From Bog-756 sp963745955 (GTDB taxonomy: Bacteria; Actinomycetota; Acidimicrobiia; Acidimicrobiales; RAAP-2): a stretch of DNA of 64,000 nt. Numbering within the stretch: the first letter of the stretch is position 1; every line of letters begins with the position of its first letter. The notes under the pieces were generated by a model. That model was not told the DNA's origin, did no database searches, and saw only the letters and a list, made by a program, of their open reading frames with translations. A program made the position numbers and the translations under genes. The DNA is taken from NCBI GenBank assembly GCA_963745955.1, contig CAVUZI010000011.1, positions 1,240,001 to 1,304,000 of the forward strand, read 5' to 3'. Below, piece after piece: positions 1 to 7,605 of this stretch.

Positions 1-308
1 CTGCACACACCGCGTCGTTCCGCGAGAAGTTCGACCTGGTCACATCCCGCTCGTTCGGCGCTCCTGCGGTTGCCGCAGAGTGTGGCGCCCCGTTCCTGAC
101 TGTGGGAGGGCTGATGGTCGTCTCGGAGCCACCGGACAGCGACGGAGGTCGATGGCCATCAGATGCGTTAGCTCAGCTGGGAATACAACCCTCGACCCGG
201 CTGCGGTTCAACGACTCTTACGGGTACCAGGTTCTGGCCAAGTTCCACGAGACCCCCGACCGGTTCCCGAGGCGGGTCGGCATTCCGGCGAAGCGACCCC
301 TCTTCTGA
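1..308 (+). CDS. rsmG: 16S rRNA (guanine-527-N7) methyltransferase RsmG, C-terminal part
   Basis: The frame is open from base 3 to the stop at 306-308, and the gene begins left of the window. The visible C-terminal 101 residues carry the segment FDLVTSRSFG, typical of the end of the SAM-binding fold in RsmG/GidB, and a basic tail ending FPRRVGIPAKRPLF that matches the family C-terminus. The family methylates G527 of 16S rRNA. Its position directly before parAB is the conserved jag-rsmG-parA-parB order near bacterial origins, which supports the call. Nothing is odd in the visible part. Confidence 0.9.
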   Translation, partial: AHTASFREKFDLVTSRSFGAPAVAAECGAPFLTVGGLMVVSEPPDSDGGRWPSDALAQLGIQPSTRLRFNDSYGYQVLAKFHETPDRFPRRVGIPAKRPLF

Positions 309-355
309 CGCCGGGCGGCCTTCCGCCGATATTGCGCTGACGAACTCCCCGCCTT

Positions 356-371
356 TGTTCCACGTGAAACG
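356..371. other. parS site 1 (ParB-binding)
   Basis: TGTTCCACGTGAAACG differs from the parS consensus TGTTTCACGTGAAACA at two positions. It is the first of seven such sites ahead of parAB. Confidence 0.85.
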
Positions 372-481
372 AAGCACCTTCTCGGGCGAGCTCTCCCCCC
401 TGGACGATCCGGAGGTCAGATCGGGTCCGGATTCGCTGGCCTCAAGCTCAAGGGTTGGCCGGGCACCGAGTCTCGTCGGGT

Positions 482-497
482 GGTTCCACGTGGAACA
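482..497. other. parS site 2
   Basis: GGTTCCACGTGGAACA has a 14-bp perfect palindrome at its centre (GTTCCACGTGGAAC). Confidence 0.85.
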
Positions 498-615
498 AGA
501 CCTGCTCGAATCGGGCCCCGTTCGCTCGTCCCCGGACGATCCGGAGGTCAGATCGGCTCCGGAATTCACTGGCCTCAACCTCAAGGGTGAACCGGGCGCT
601 GACCCTCGATCGGGT

Positions 616-631
616 GGTTCCACGTGAAACA
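616..631. other. parS site 3
   Basis: GGTTCCACGTGAAACA has two mismatches to the parS consensus and ends a 134-bp repeat unit. Confidence 0.85.
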
Positions 632-746
632 GGACCTGCTCGAATCGGGCCCCGTTCGTTCCCCCGGACCATCCAGGTGTCAGCTCGGGTCGGAATTCAC
701 TGGCCTCAACCTCAAGGGTGAACCGGGCACCGAGTCTCGATCGGGT

Positions 747-762
747 GGTTCCACGTGAAACA
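747..762. other. parS site 4
   Basis: GGTTCCACGTGAAACA is identical to site 3 and lies exactly 131 bp after it. Confidence 0.85.
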
Positions 763-883
763 GGACCTGCTCGAATCGGGCCCCGTTCGTTCCCCCCGGA
801 CCATCCAGGTGTCAGCTCGGGTCGGGATTCACTGGCCTCAACCTCAAGGGTGAACCGGGCGCTGACCCTCGATCGGGTGGTTT

Positions 884-1056
884 GGATCGGGCCTGGACAC
901 CTTCGCCCCCGGAGACTAGGCGGCTGGGGAAGTTACGCCGGAGCCCGGCATCTTCAGAGTGAACCCGGTGTCTCCGTCAGATCCGGGCCAGGTCGGATCG
1001 GGCCTGGACACCTCGACCCGGAGATTAGACGATCGGGGAAGTTATTCCGGGCCCGT
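884..1056. repeat. Second direct repeat pair in the parS region
   Basis: Two copies about 111 bp apart (884-947 and 995-1056) both start ggatcgggcctggacacc and share cccggaga-tag and ggggaagtta further in. They carry no parS and lie between the two groups of parS sites. Confidence 0.7.
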
Positions 1057-1109
1057 TCGCGTGACCCCGGCCTCGAGGGACACACGGGAGCATCGGGTCT
1101 CAGTCCGGA

Positions 1110-1125
1110 CGTGCCACATGAAACA
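1110..1125. other. parS site 5, degenerate
   Basis: CGTGCCACATGAAACA: the central CACGTG is altered to CACATG, so ParB affinity is probably reduced. Confidence 0.6.
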
Positions 1126-1228
1126 CGGACTGCTCGGATTCGCTGGGCTTGAGAAGCATCAGACGATGAAGCCGGGTCCCGAGTGACCCCACCCTCCAGG
1201 TGCGGTGAGACCAGAGCCTCGATGCGGA

Positions 1229-1244
1229 CGTTCCACGTGAAACA
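1229..1244. other. parS site 6
   Basis: CGTTCCACGTGAAACA keeps an intact CACGTG core. The sequence after it (gactgct, then cgctgg) is also found after site 5. Confidence 0.85.
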
Positions 1245-1375
1245 TGGACTGCTTGGATGCGCTGGTAATCGGAATCCTCAGAAGGGACGAGACGATCCGG
1301 GAGTGACGTCGGGTCCGGTCTCGGGTGATCCAAACCTCGAGTGTCAAACGGGAACGCCGAGAGCCTCGATTCGGA

Positions 1376-1391
1376 CGTTCCACGTGAAACA
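1376..1391. other. parS site 7
   Basis: CGTTCCACGTGAAACA lies 80 bp before the parA start and may also let ParB influence parAB transcription (inference). Confidence 0.85.
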
Positions 1392-1471
1392 TTTTCGTCG
1401 AAAGGCTTGACCACGACTTCGGCGCGGGGGAGGATGAAGTCCTTGAACCCTGCCCAGTCGAAGAGACGATA

Positions 1472-2761
1472 GTGCTCGGCCGTCGTCGGGGTCGAAACAG
1501 ACCCACCGCTCAGGATGACTTCTATCCCGTTACCGAGCCGGAGATCGAGCCGGGATCCATCAAGTTGGTAGAGGATTCCTCCGACTCCTCCTCCGACTCC
1601 AGCTCGGCTCCGGCAGAGTCATCCCAGGTTCAACCCTCACCCGCAGGCCCGCCACCGCGGATGCCTACTCCGATCAAGAAAACCAGTTCGGACGTTGCAA
1701 CGGCCCATGCCGAACTCGACAGCGTCCTGCCCCCCAGCGGCATGGACCGGGTTGTCGAGCGGACGAATGCCGGTGTCAGTTCGGTTACCCCGGATGTCAG
1801 GCAAGGGGGGTCGCCGGAGCAGGCGGTGGCTTCGCCGGCGACAATCGAGGAAGTGGATCTCGAGGTGTCCGCGTCCGACGAGCCGATGGAAGCGGACAAC
1901 CAGCCTTCCTATCCGAGCCCCGAAGTCGAGGTCGAGGTCGAGCAGATTGCGGCGACCGGGTCCGACGAAGAGGTCCAGGCGGCATCCCGCAACCCGCTCC
2001 CCCGGGTGATGGCGGTCGCCAACCAGAAGGGTGGTGTGGGCAAGACGACCACGTCGGTCAACCTCGGCGCGGCTCTGGCCGAACTCGGGTTCAGGGTTCT
2101 GGTGATCGATCTCGATCCTCAGGGAAACGCCACCACCGGCCTGGGTATCGATGCCCGAAATTTCGAGTTGTCGATGTACGACGTCATGATGCGGGATGCC
2201 TCACTCGAGGACTGCGTGGAACCCACCAGCATGAAGAATCTGTTTGTTGCTCCCGCCACCATCGCCCTGGCCGGTGCCGAAATCGAGCTTGTTCCCGCGT
2301 TCAGTCGAGAGTTGAAACTGAAACGGTCGATCGAGTCAGTGCTCGACGATTTCGACTACGTGCTCATCGACTGCCCCCCTTCTCTCGGCCTCATCACGGT
2401 CAACGCACTGGCGGCGGCCGACGAGGTTCTGGTTCCTATTCAGTGCGAGTACTACGCACTGGAGGGGCTCAGCCAGTTGATGCGGAACGTGCATCTGGTG
2501 GCATCGAACCTCAACCCTCAGCTCGACATTTCGACCATCGTGTTGACCATGTACGACGCCCGCACCAAGTTGGCGGACCAGGTGGCCAACGAGGTTCGAC
2601 AGCACTTCGGGTCGAAGGTGTGTCGAAGCGTCATCCCGAGGACCGTGAGGCTGTCCGAGGCGCCGTCCTTCGGGCAGCCGATCACGGCGTTCGATCCCAC
2701 GTCGCGTGGTGCCATCGCCTATCGAGAACTAGCCAAGGAGGTCAGCGGTGGCGCGTCGTAG
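1472..2761 (+). CDS. parA: Chromosome-partitioning ATPase ParA (Soj)
   Basis: ParA ATPases act with ParB and parS to segregate origins. The Walker-type motif KGGVGKTTT lies at about residues 186-194, followed by DLDPQGNATTGLG and the DCPPSLG region, and the C-terminus ends like other Soj proteins (FDPTSRGAIAYRELAKEV). The frame starts at GTG 1472 and adds about 180 acidic, Ser/Pro-rich, probably disordered residues before the ATPase core. A shorter protein from ATG 2009 is possible, but long N-terminal extensions occur in actinobacterial ParA and no clear Shine-Dalgarno decides. The 3' end overlaps parB by 14 bases, implying coupled translation. Confidence 0.93.
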   Translation: MLGRRRGRNRPTAQDDFYPVTEPEIEPGSIKLVEDSSDSSSDSSSAPAESSQVQPSPAGPPPRMPTPIKKTSSDVATAHAELDSVLPPSGMDRVVERTNAGVSSVTPDVRQGGSPEQAVASPATIEEVDLEVSASDEPMEADNQPSYPSPEVEVEVEQIAATGSDEEVQAASRNPLPRVMAVANQKGGVGKTTTSVNLGAALAELGFRVLVIDLDPQGNATTGLGIDARNFELSMYDVMMRDASLEDCVEPTSMKNLFVAPATIALAGAEIELVPAFSRELKLKRSIESVLDDFDYVLIDCPPSLGLITVNALAAADEVLVPIQCEYYALEGLSQLMRNVHLVASNLNPQLDISTIVLTMYDARTKLADQVANEVRQHFGSKVCRSVIPRTVRLSEAPSFGQPITAFDPTSRGAIAYRELAKEVSGGAS

Positions 2762-3734
2762 TGGACTGGGAAAGGGGTTGAGCGCTCTCATTCCCACGGA
2801 GGTGGCGGGCGACCGATCGACGGCTCTGCGGGAGGTGCCGATCGGCAGTATCAAGCCAAACCCCAGACAGCCACGAGTCAATTTCGACGAGGACACCATG
2901 TCGTCGCTGGCCGCGTCGATCAAGGAATTGGGCGTTCTGCAGCCCGTCCTGGTTCGGCAGATCGGCGGGGATGCGGCGGACGACTTCGAGCTCATTGCCG
3001 GGGAGCGGAGGTGGCGGGCCGCCCGTCGAGCCGGACTCCACACCATTCCCGTCCTGGTGCAGACCTCGGACGAGACCCGGAGTCTCGAGCAGGCCCTGGT
3101 CGAGAACCTGCACCGTCAAGACCTCAACGTCCTCGAGGAGGCCGCCGCATACCAACAGCTCATTGAGGAGTTCGGCTATACCCACGATCAGGTGGCAACC
3201 CGTGTGGGGAAGAGCCGCACGGCGGTGACCAACACACTGCGGCTGCTCCAGCTTCCCGCCGGGGTGCAGCGTTTGCTGGCCGAGGGCCAGATCACCTCCG
3301 GGCATGCCCGAGCGATGTTGGGAACCCCGGATCGTGGGTATCAGGAGGTCTTGGCCAAGATGGTCGTCAGCGATGGCCTCACGGTCCGGGCCATCGAGGA
3401 GATGGTCCGTGATCATGCCGCCGGGCGGGATGAGGTCGCTGCCGGGCAATCCGGCCAATCAGGTCAATCTTCGCAAGAGCAAGGCCAGGAGACACCCCGT
3501 GCTTCCGGGACGGGAACCGCGAGTCCCCGCCGGCTACCTCCGCCGGGAATCCTCGAGCTCGAGGAGCTACTTTCCAGCCATCTGAACACCAGAGTAAAGG
3601 TCGACCTGACATCGAAGCGCGGGAAAGGTGGTCGTCGAGTTCGCCACGCTCGAGGATCTCGAGCGTATCTACAAGCTGATGGTTGGACGGAGCGAGTCGA
3701 CTGTCTGACCTCATACCACTCAGAGCGGTCATAA
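2748..3734 (+). CDS. parB: Chromosome-partitioning protein ParB, apparent C-terminal frameshift
   Basis: ParB binds parS, spreads and loads SMC. The N-terminus RKGLGKGL-like start, GSIKPNPRQPR, ELIAGERRWRAAR (CTP-binding/arginine patch) and the helix-turn-helix around YTHDQVATRVGKSRTAVTNTLRLLQLP are all present. After DLTSKRGK (near base 3626) the frame becomes basic and unlike ParB. The next frame (+1 base) instead reads VVVEFATLEDLERIYKLM and stops at 3706-3708, which is the expected dimerisation domain. A single-base error or mutation near 3624-3631 therefore seems likely, and the intact gene would be 2748..3708. As written, the open frame ends at 3734. Confidence 0.92.
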   Translation: MARRSGLGKGLSALIPTEVAGDRSTALREVPIGSIKPNPRQPRVNFDEDTMSSLAASIKELGVLQPVLVRQIGGDAADDFELIAGERRWRAARRAGLHTIPVLVQTSDETRSLEQALVENLHRQDLNVLEEAAAYQQLIEEFGYTHDQVATRVGKSRTAVTNTLRLLQLPAGVQRLLAEGQITSGHARAMLGTPDRGYQEVLAKMVVSDGLTVRAIEEMVRDHAAGRDEVAAGQSGQSGQSSQEQGQETPRASGTGTASPRRLPPPGILELEELLSSHLNTRVKVDLTSKRGKGGRRVRHARGSRAYLQADGWTERVDCLTSYHSERS

Positions 3735-3782
3735 CTTGACATAACGGGGCAATTTCTCGAATCATACCACTCGAAGTGATAA
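3711..3782. repeat. Duplicated TCATACCACTC motif after parB
   Basis: TCATACCACTC occurs at 3711-3721 and again at 3762-3772. Each is followed within a few bases by a TCATAA or TGATAA half that makes an imperfect dyad. The function is unknown. Confidence 0.45.
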
Positions 3783-3807
3783 TTTGCCCTCATGCGGTGG
3801 TAGAGAC

Positions 3808-3840
3808 TAATCCACAACCTGTGCATGAGGTTGTGGATTA
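3808..3840. terminator. 13-bp perfect inverted repeat between convergent parB and cwlM
   Basis: TAATCCACAACCT (3808-3820) and its exact complement (3828-3840) flank a 7-base loop. Its place between convergent genes suggests a bidirectional terminator, but there is no U-tract. Each arm starts with TAATCCACA, one base from the DnaA box TTATCCACA, so a DnaA-binding dyad is an alternative. Confidence 0.55.
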
Positions 3841-3889
3841 CAGCGTTCGGGGTGCCATGTAAGGGGAAGGTCGACGGTTCCGGGCGCAC

Positions 3890-4882
3890 CTAATCCCAGG
3901 CGCTGCTCACCCATTCTGCCAACGCGACACCGATGGCCTGGACCAAGGTGGCGGCCTGTTCGACGAGCACGCTGGCCGGTCCTATCTCGACGATGACGGC
4001 GGGCATGCGCGTCTCCCGCAGGAGAGGGAGCGACATCCCCTGGGCCCCACCGTCGGGAAGGTCGAGCGACTTCACCAGCGCTCTCTGAAGGAGCTCGGCC
4101 AGCCGTCGCCCGCCCGGAGAAGAGTAGCGGTAGCCGGCGTAGAAGGCGGTGGTGCAGTGATGGCGGTCCGAGTCCAGCCGCAAGCCGATGTAGACCTCAG
4201 CGCCGCCGGCATTGACCTCTGAGGCCTGGATCGACCCGTCGGGATGGTGGTGGGTGGTGACCACCGCTCCCTGGTTGACCAGCAGCCTCCGGAGCGCAGC
4301 AACCGTGGAGTCGAGTCCACCTTCTTCGCCGATGGCCACCCGGCGGCCGGCCAATGTGCGTGGTGCCGCCCGGAGCTGTTGGCGGTCACGTACCGAGGCC
4401 ACCAGTTCGGTGTCGTTGTGCCGGGTCCCGAACCTGAGGAGCTCGGCCACGGTCGAGGCCCCGGCGATGCCGTCGACGGGAAGACCCACGTTGCGCTGGA
4501 ATTCCCCGAGCGCAGCCGAAGTCAGGTCGCCGAAGATGCCGTCCACCCGGCCGGAGTCGAATCCCAGGGCGCTGAGCCGTTGTTGCAGCTCAGCTACATC
4601 GTCACCCCGCAACATCGGAGTACGCCGGTAGAGAAAGCGGTCCCCGATGGTACGACAGGCCTCGACCAGGGCCGACCATGTCTGTGGCCCACAGACCCCG
4701 TCGACCCGGAGGCCCCGGCGGTACTGGAACGCCTCGACGGCGGCCCGCGTCCCGGCCCCGTAGTGCCCGGTCACGTCGACCGCGATGGAGAAACCCTGAC
4801 GTTCGAGCCGCTGCTGGACGTCGACCACCGGTGGCCCTGAATCGCCGACTACGAGCCGGATCTCGTTGTCCTGACTCACCAT
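3890..4882 (-). CDS. cwlM: CwlM-like peptidoglycan-binding protein with degenerate amidase domain
   Basis: Two peptidoglycan_binding_1 repeats (about residues 10-75 and 85-150, with DVQQRLERQGF and ELQQRLSALGFDSGRVDGIFG) precede an N-acetylmuramoyl-L-alanine amidase (Amidase_3) fold. The usual DPGHGG zinc motif is replaced by IGEEGG, although a C-terminal VEIGPAS glutamate remains, so catalysis is doubtful. Mycobacterial CwlM is likewise non-catalytic and stimulates MurA under PknB control. A comparable regulatory role here is inference. Start is ATG 4882. The gene is last in the murJ-trxBA operon, 61 bases after trxA. Confidence 0.8.
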   Translation of the reverse strand: MVSQDNEIRLVVGDSGPPVVDVQQRLERQGFSIAVDVTGHYGAGTRAAVEAFQYRRGLRVDGVCGPQTWSALVEACRTIGDRFLYRRTPMLRGDDVAELQQRLSALGFDSGRVDGIFGDLTSAALGEFQRNVGLPVDGIAGASTVAELLRFGTRHNDTELVASVRDRQQLRAAPRTLAGRRVAIGEEGGLDSTVAALRRLLVNQGAVVTTHHHPDGSIQASEVNAGGAEVYIGLRLDSDRHHCTTAFYAGYRYSSPGGRRLAELLQRALVKSLDLPDGGAQGMSLPLLRETRMPAVIVEIGPASVLVEQAATLVQAIGVALAEWVSSAWD

Positions 4883-4943
4883 CCGACCCCGGCGACCCGC
4901 TCGCGCCTCCGGAAGGGGGAATGACCAGGGAGAAGACCCGCTC

Positions 4944-5270
4944 CTAGAGGTGAGCGGAAAGCTCCTGCAGGAGTTGACCCTTGCCCTTGGCGCCTACGAT
5001 GCGCACGGCGGGCTCCCCGTCCTTGAAGAGAATGAGCGTCGGAATGCTCATCACATCGAACCGCCTGGTGATGTCGAGATTGTCGTCGATGTTCAACTTC
5101 GCCACTTCGAGCTTCCCGGCCTGCTCCGATGCGATCTCTTCGAGCACCGGGGCGATCATCTTGCACGGGCCACACCATTCAGCCCAGAAGTCCACCAGCA
5201 CCGGAACGTCCGACGACTTGACATGCTCGTCAAAACTAGCGTCGCTCAGGGTCGTGATCTTCTCACTCAT
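4944..5270 (-). CDS. trxA: Thioredoxin
   Basis: A 108-residue classical thioredoxin with the redox motif WCGPC (Cys33/Cys36), the FWAEWCGPCKMIAPVLEE helix, the cis-proline SIPT and the C-terminal G-KG region. It reduces cytosolic protein disulfides and is itself reduced by the adjacent TrxB. An AGGAGG ribosome site lies just upstream of ATG 5270. It is followed by cwlM and preceded by trxB with a 116-base gap. Confidence 0.96.
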   Translation of the reverse strand: MSEKITTLSDASFDEHVKSSDVPVLVDFWAEWCGPCKMIAPVLEEIASEQAGKLEVAKLNIDDNLDITRRFDVMSIPTLILFKDGEPAVRIVGAKGKGQLLQELSAHL

Positions 5271-5386
5271 GTCGATCTTTCCTCCTGCCCGGTCCTGCGG
5301 GCCCTGCCTCGTGTTCCCGACTGGGACACGTTATGTCAACCGCCGTCGGGGTGCGGGCATTCCCGCGCGCTCATGGCCCCCAAGCC

Positions 5387-6352
5387 TCAGTGCGCCGCCT
5401 GCTGGTCCTCGAGCCAGCGCTCGGCGTCGATGGAGGCCATGCAACCCGAGCCGGCGGCGGTGATGGCCTGTCGGTAGTGGTGGTCCTGCACGTCGCCACA
5501 CGCGAAGACCCCGTCGACATTGGTCCTGGTCCCGTCGAACGTGCGCACGTAGCCGTTCTCCTCCAATTCGATCTGACCCTTGAACAGCGACGTGTTGGGC
5601 TGGTGCCCGATGGCCACGAAGAGCCCGGAGAGGTTGATCACCGACTCCTCCTCGCTGAGGTTGTCGCGCACTCGCACCCCGGTCACCTTGGTGTCCCCCA
5701 GGATGTCGACGACCGAGGAATTCCAGCGGAAGGCGATCTTCGGATTGGCGAAGGCCCGCTGCTGCATGACTTTGGACGCCCGCAACTCGCCGCGTCGGTG
5801 GACGACGGTCACCATGTCGGCGAACCGGGTCAGGAAGATTGCTTCTTCGAGCGCGGAGTCGCCCCCCCCGACCACGGCGATCTCCTTCTCCCGGAAGAAG
5901 AATCCGTCGCAGGTGGCACACGTCGAGACGCCATAGCCGAGGAGCCGCTCCTCGTTGGGCACGTCGAGCATCAACGACTGGGCCCCGGTGGCGATGATCA
6001 ACGCGTCGGCCGCGTAGCTCGGCTCTGCGGCATCCGGGTCACCGACCCACAGGCCGAACGGCCGGCTCGACAGGTCCACCCGTGAGGCCTTGGCTGTCAG
6101 GTACTCGGCGCCGAACCGTGCCGCCTGCTCACGGAACGCCTGCATGAGCTCGGGCCCGAGGATGCCGTCGACGAATCCGGGATAATTCTCCACCTCGGTC
6201 GTGAGCATCAGCTGGCCGCCCGGTTGGTCGCTGGTCGACGAGGGCTCTCCTTCGATGACCAGCGGGGACAGCTGGGCCCTCGAGGCGTAGATGGCCGCGG
6301 TCAGGCCGGCCGGCCCCGATCCGACGATCACCAACTGGCGGGCCTCGGTCAT
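5387..6352 (-). CDS. trxB: Thioredoxin reductase (NADPH)
   Basis: This 321-residue FAD/NADPH flavoprotein transfers electrons from NADPH to thioredoxin. The FAD Rossmann motif GSGPAGLTAAIYASR is at about 11-25, the redox-active CATC is Cys145-Cys148, the NADPH motif is VVGGGDSALEEA, and the FAD motif is GVFACGDVQD. Its start codon overlaps the stop of the upstream small membrane protein gene (ATGA at 6349-6352), so the two are translationally coupled. Confidence 0.97.
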   Translation of the reverse strand: MTEARQLVIVGSGPAGLTAAIYASRAQLSPLVIEGEPSSTSDQPGGQLMLTTEVENYPGFVDGILGPELMQAFREQAARFGAEYLTAKASRVDLSSRPFGLWVGDPDAAEPSYAADALIIATGAQSLMLDVPNEERLLGYGVSTCATCDGFFFREKEIAVVGGGDSALEEAIFLTRFADMVTVVHRRGELRASKVMQQRAFANPKIAFRWNSSVVDILGDTKVTGVRVRDNLSEEESVINLSGLFVAIGHQPNTSLFKGQIELEENGYVRTFDGTRTNVDGVFACGDVQDHHYRQAITAAGSGCMASIDAERWLEDQQAAH

Positions 6353-6705
6353 GCCGCGTCCGTCGACGAGCCGGCCGAGACGGTGCGTCGGCTCCAGACG
6401 ACCAGGCCGGCCGTGACGAAGACGGCCCCGACCACCAGGTCGGACAGCCAGACCCGACCGTCGAAGGCGTAGACGGTGAGCAGGCGGATCAGCGAGACGG
6501 AGACCAGGACGACGGTGACCACGGTGGCGGCGAAGACGATGATCCCGAACACCACGGCGCGGGTGGCCAGTGTGAGTGGTCGGACGGTCTTGTCCCGGAG
6601 GAGTGTGACCAACGTTTCGACGGCGTCGGTGCCGCGGGTGGGCAGATCACCGATCGCACCGGAACCGGGCAGTCGGGTGGCTGGTGATTCTGGCTGGGGA
6701 TCCAT
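6349..6705 (-). CDS. Small two-helix membrane protein, function unknown
   Basis: A 118-residue product starting at ATG 6705. The N-terminal 45 residues are polar, followed by two hydrophobic segments (about 51-75, AVVFGIIVFAATVVTVVLV; and about 88-106, DLVVGAVFVTAGLVVW). The profile resembles small phage-holin-like or DUF-type actinobacterial membrane proteins, but I do not recognise a family. It sits between degV (57-base gap) and trxB (4-base overlap), so it is cotranscribed with the redox genes. Confidence 0.7.
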   Translation of the reverse strand: MDPQPESPATRLPGSGAIGDLPTRGTDAVETLVTLLRDKTVRPLTLATRAVVFGIIVFAATVVTVVLVSVSLIRLLTVYAFDGRVWLSDLVVGAVFVTAGLVVWSRRTVSAGSSTDAA

Positions 6706-6761
6706 GGTGCGAGGATAGTCGGACTCCCCGCGTGGCCTGCCAGTATGCCGTCGGGGCCGGG

Positions 6762-7605
6762 TCAGGCGGAGGTGATCATGCACAGGCCGATCGTGCCCGG
6801 TCCGGTATGGGTACCCACCACCGATCCGAGGTTCACGACCACCAAGGGATACTCCGATTGCACGCCCTCGAGCATGCCGATGAACTCGTCGATGTCGGCG
6901 GCTGCGCCATTGCACACGGCCAACCGCCTGAGCGGCTGCGAGTCGATGGCCTTTTCGGCCAGGTAGCGCAAGGAACGCCCGCGGGTGCGCTGCTTCGACT
7001 CCTCTTCGACCACACCGTCGACCAGCGAAACCACGGGCTTGATGGACAGGAGTGAGCCGAGGAGGGCCCGGGCGCCTCCGATTCGCCCACCTTTCTCGAG
7101 GTGCTCGAGGGTATCGAGGGTTCCGAACACCTTGGTGCGCGGAGATGAGCTGGTCGACCCTCGTGGCCAATTCCTCGAGGGTGGCGCCATTGGAGGCCAT
7201 GTCGGCGGCGTCGAGGACCATCAGCCCGAGGCCCATGGTCAACGACCGCGAGTCGATCGTGTGGACGGGGATCTGGTCGGCCACTCCCTTGGCGGCAGTG
7301 ACCGCGGCCTGGAATGTGGCCGACACCTCGCTGGACAAGCTGATGCAGAGCACGCCGTCGTATCCGTCGGCGGCGGCGGCCAGGAAGGCCTCCTGGAACG
7401 CGCCGGGCGACGGGGCCGACGTCTCGGGGAGCACGTCGCTGGCTGCGCAGCGGGCCCAGAACTCATCGGTCGTCAATGTGGCGCCGTCGACGAATTCCTC
7501 GGCACCGAACCGGATGGACAGCGGAACGATCGTCAGGTTCCGCTCGGCGGCCAGCTCGGCCGAAAGATCACACGCGCTATCTGTTACCACCCGAATCCGG
7601 GCCAT
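6762..7605 (-). CDS. DegV family fatty-acid-binding protein, frameshifted
   Basis: DegV proteins bind a fatty acid and present it to fatty-acid kinases. From ATG 7605 the N-terminal half is typical: RVVTDSACDLSAELAA, the TSAPSPGAFQEAF loop and ISLSSEVSATFQAA. Near base 7140 the frame breaks. The C-terminal half (TKVFGTLDTLEHLEKGGRIG, LSIKPVVSLVDG, VGTHTGPGTIGL) continues in the neighbouring frame to a stop at 6762. The two parts together give about 280 residues, the normal length. A GAGGAG ribosome site precedes the ATG. No stop separates this frame from murJ upstream. Confidence 0.8.

Larger units (their letters stand above)
372..893. repeat. Tandem 126-134-bp repeat units carrying parS
   Basis: This is four consecutive units of about 131 bp (roughly 372-497, 498-631, 632-762 and 763-893). 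They share blocks such as gacctgctcgaatcgggccc, cactggcctcaacctcaagg and cgatcgggtgg. The first three end in a parS site. In the fourth the expected site near 878 is replaced by unrelated bases. No coding potential is convincing. The gene-free stretch 309-1471 consists of this array, a second repeat pair and parS sites 5-7. Confidence 0.85.

Noticed and set aside
309..1471. Short open frames in the parS repeat region
   Set aside because: They are created by the tandem repeats themselves, lack ribosome sites, and cross parS sites.
3709..3889. oriC
   Set aside because: Only one DnaA-like dyad and no DnaA-box cluster or AT-rich unwinding element are visible; dnaA is expected left of the window.
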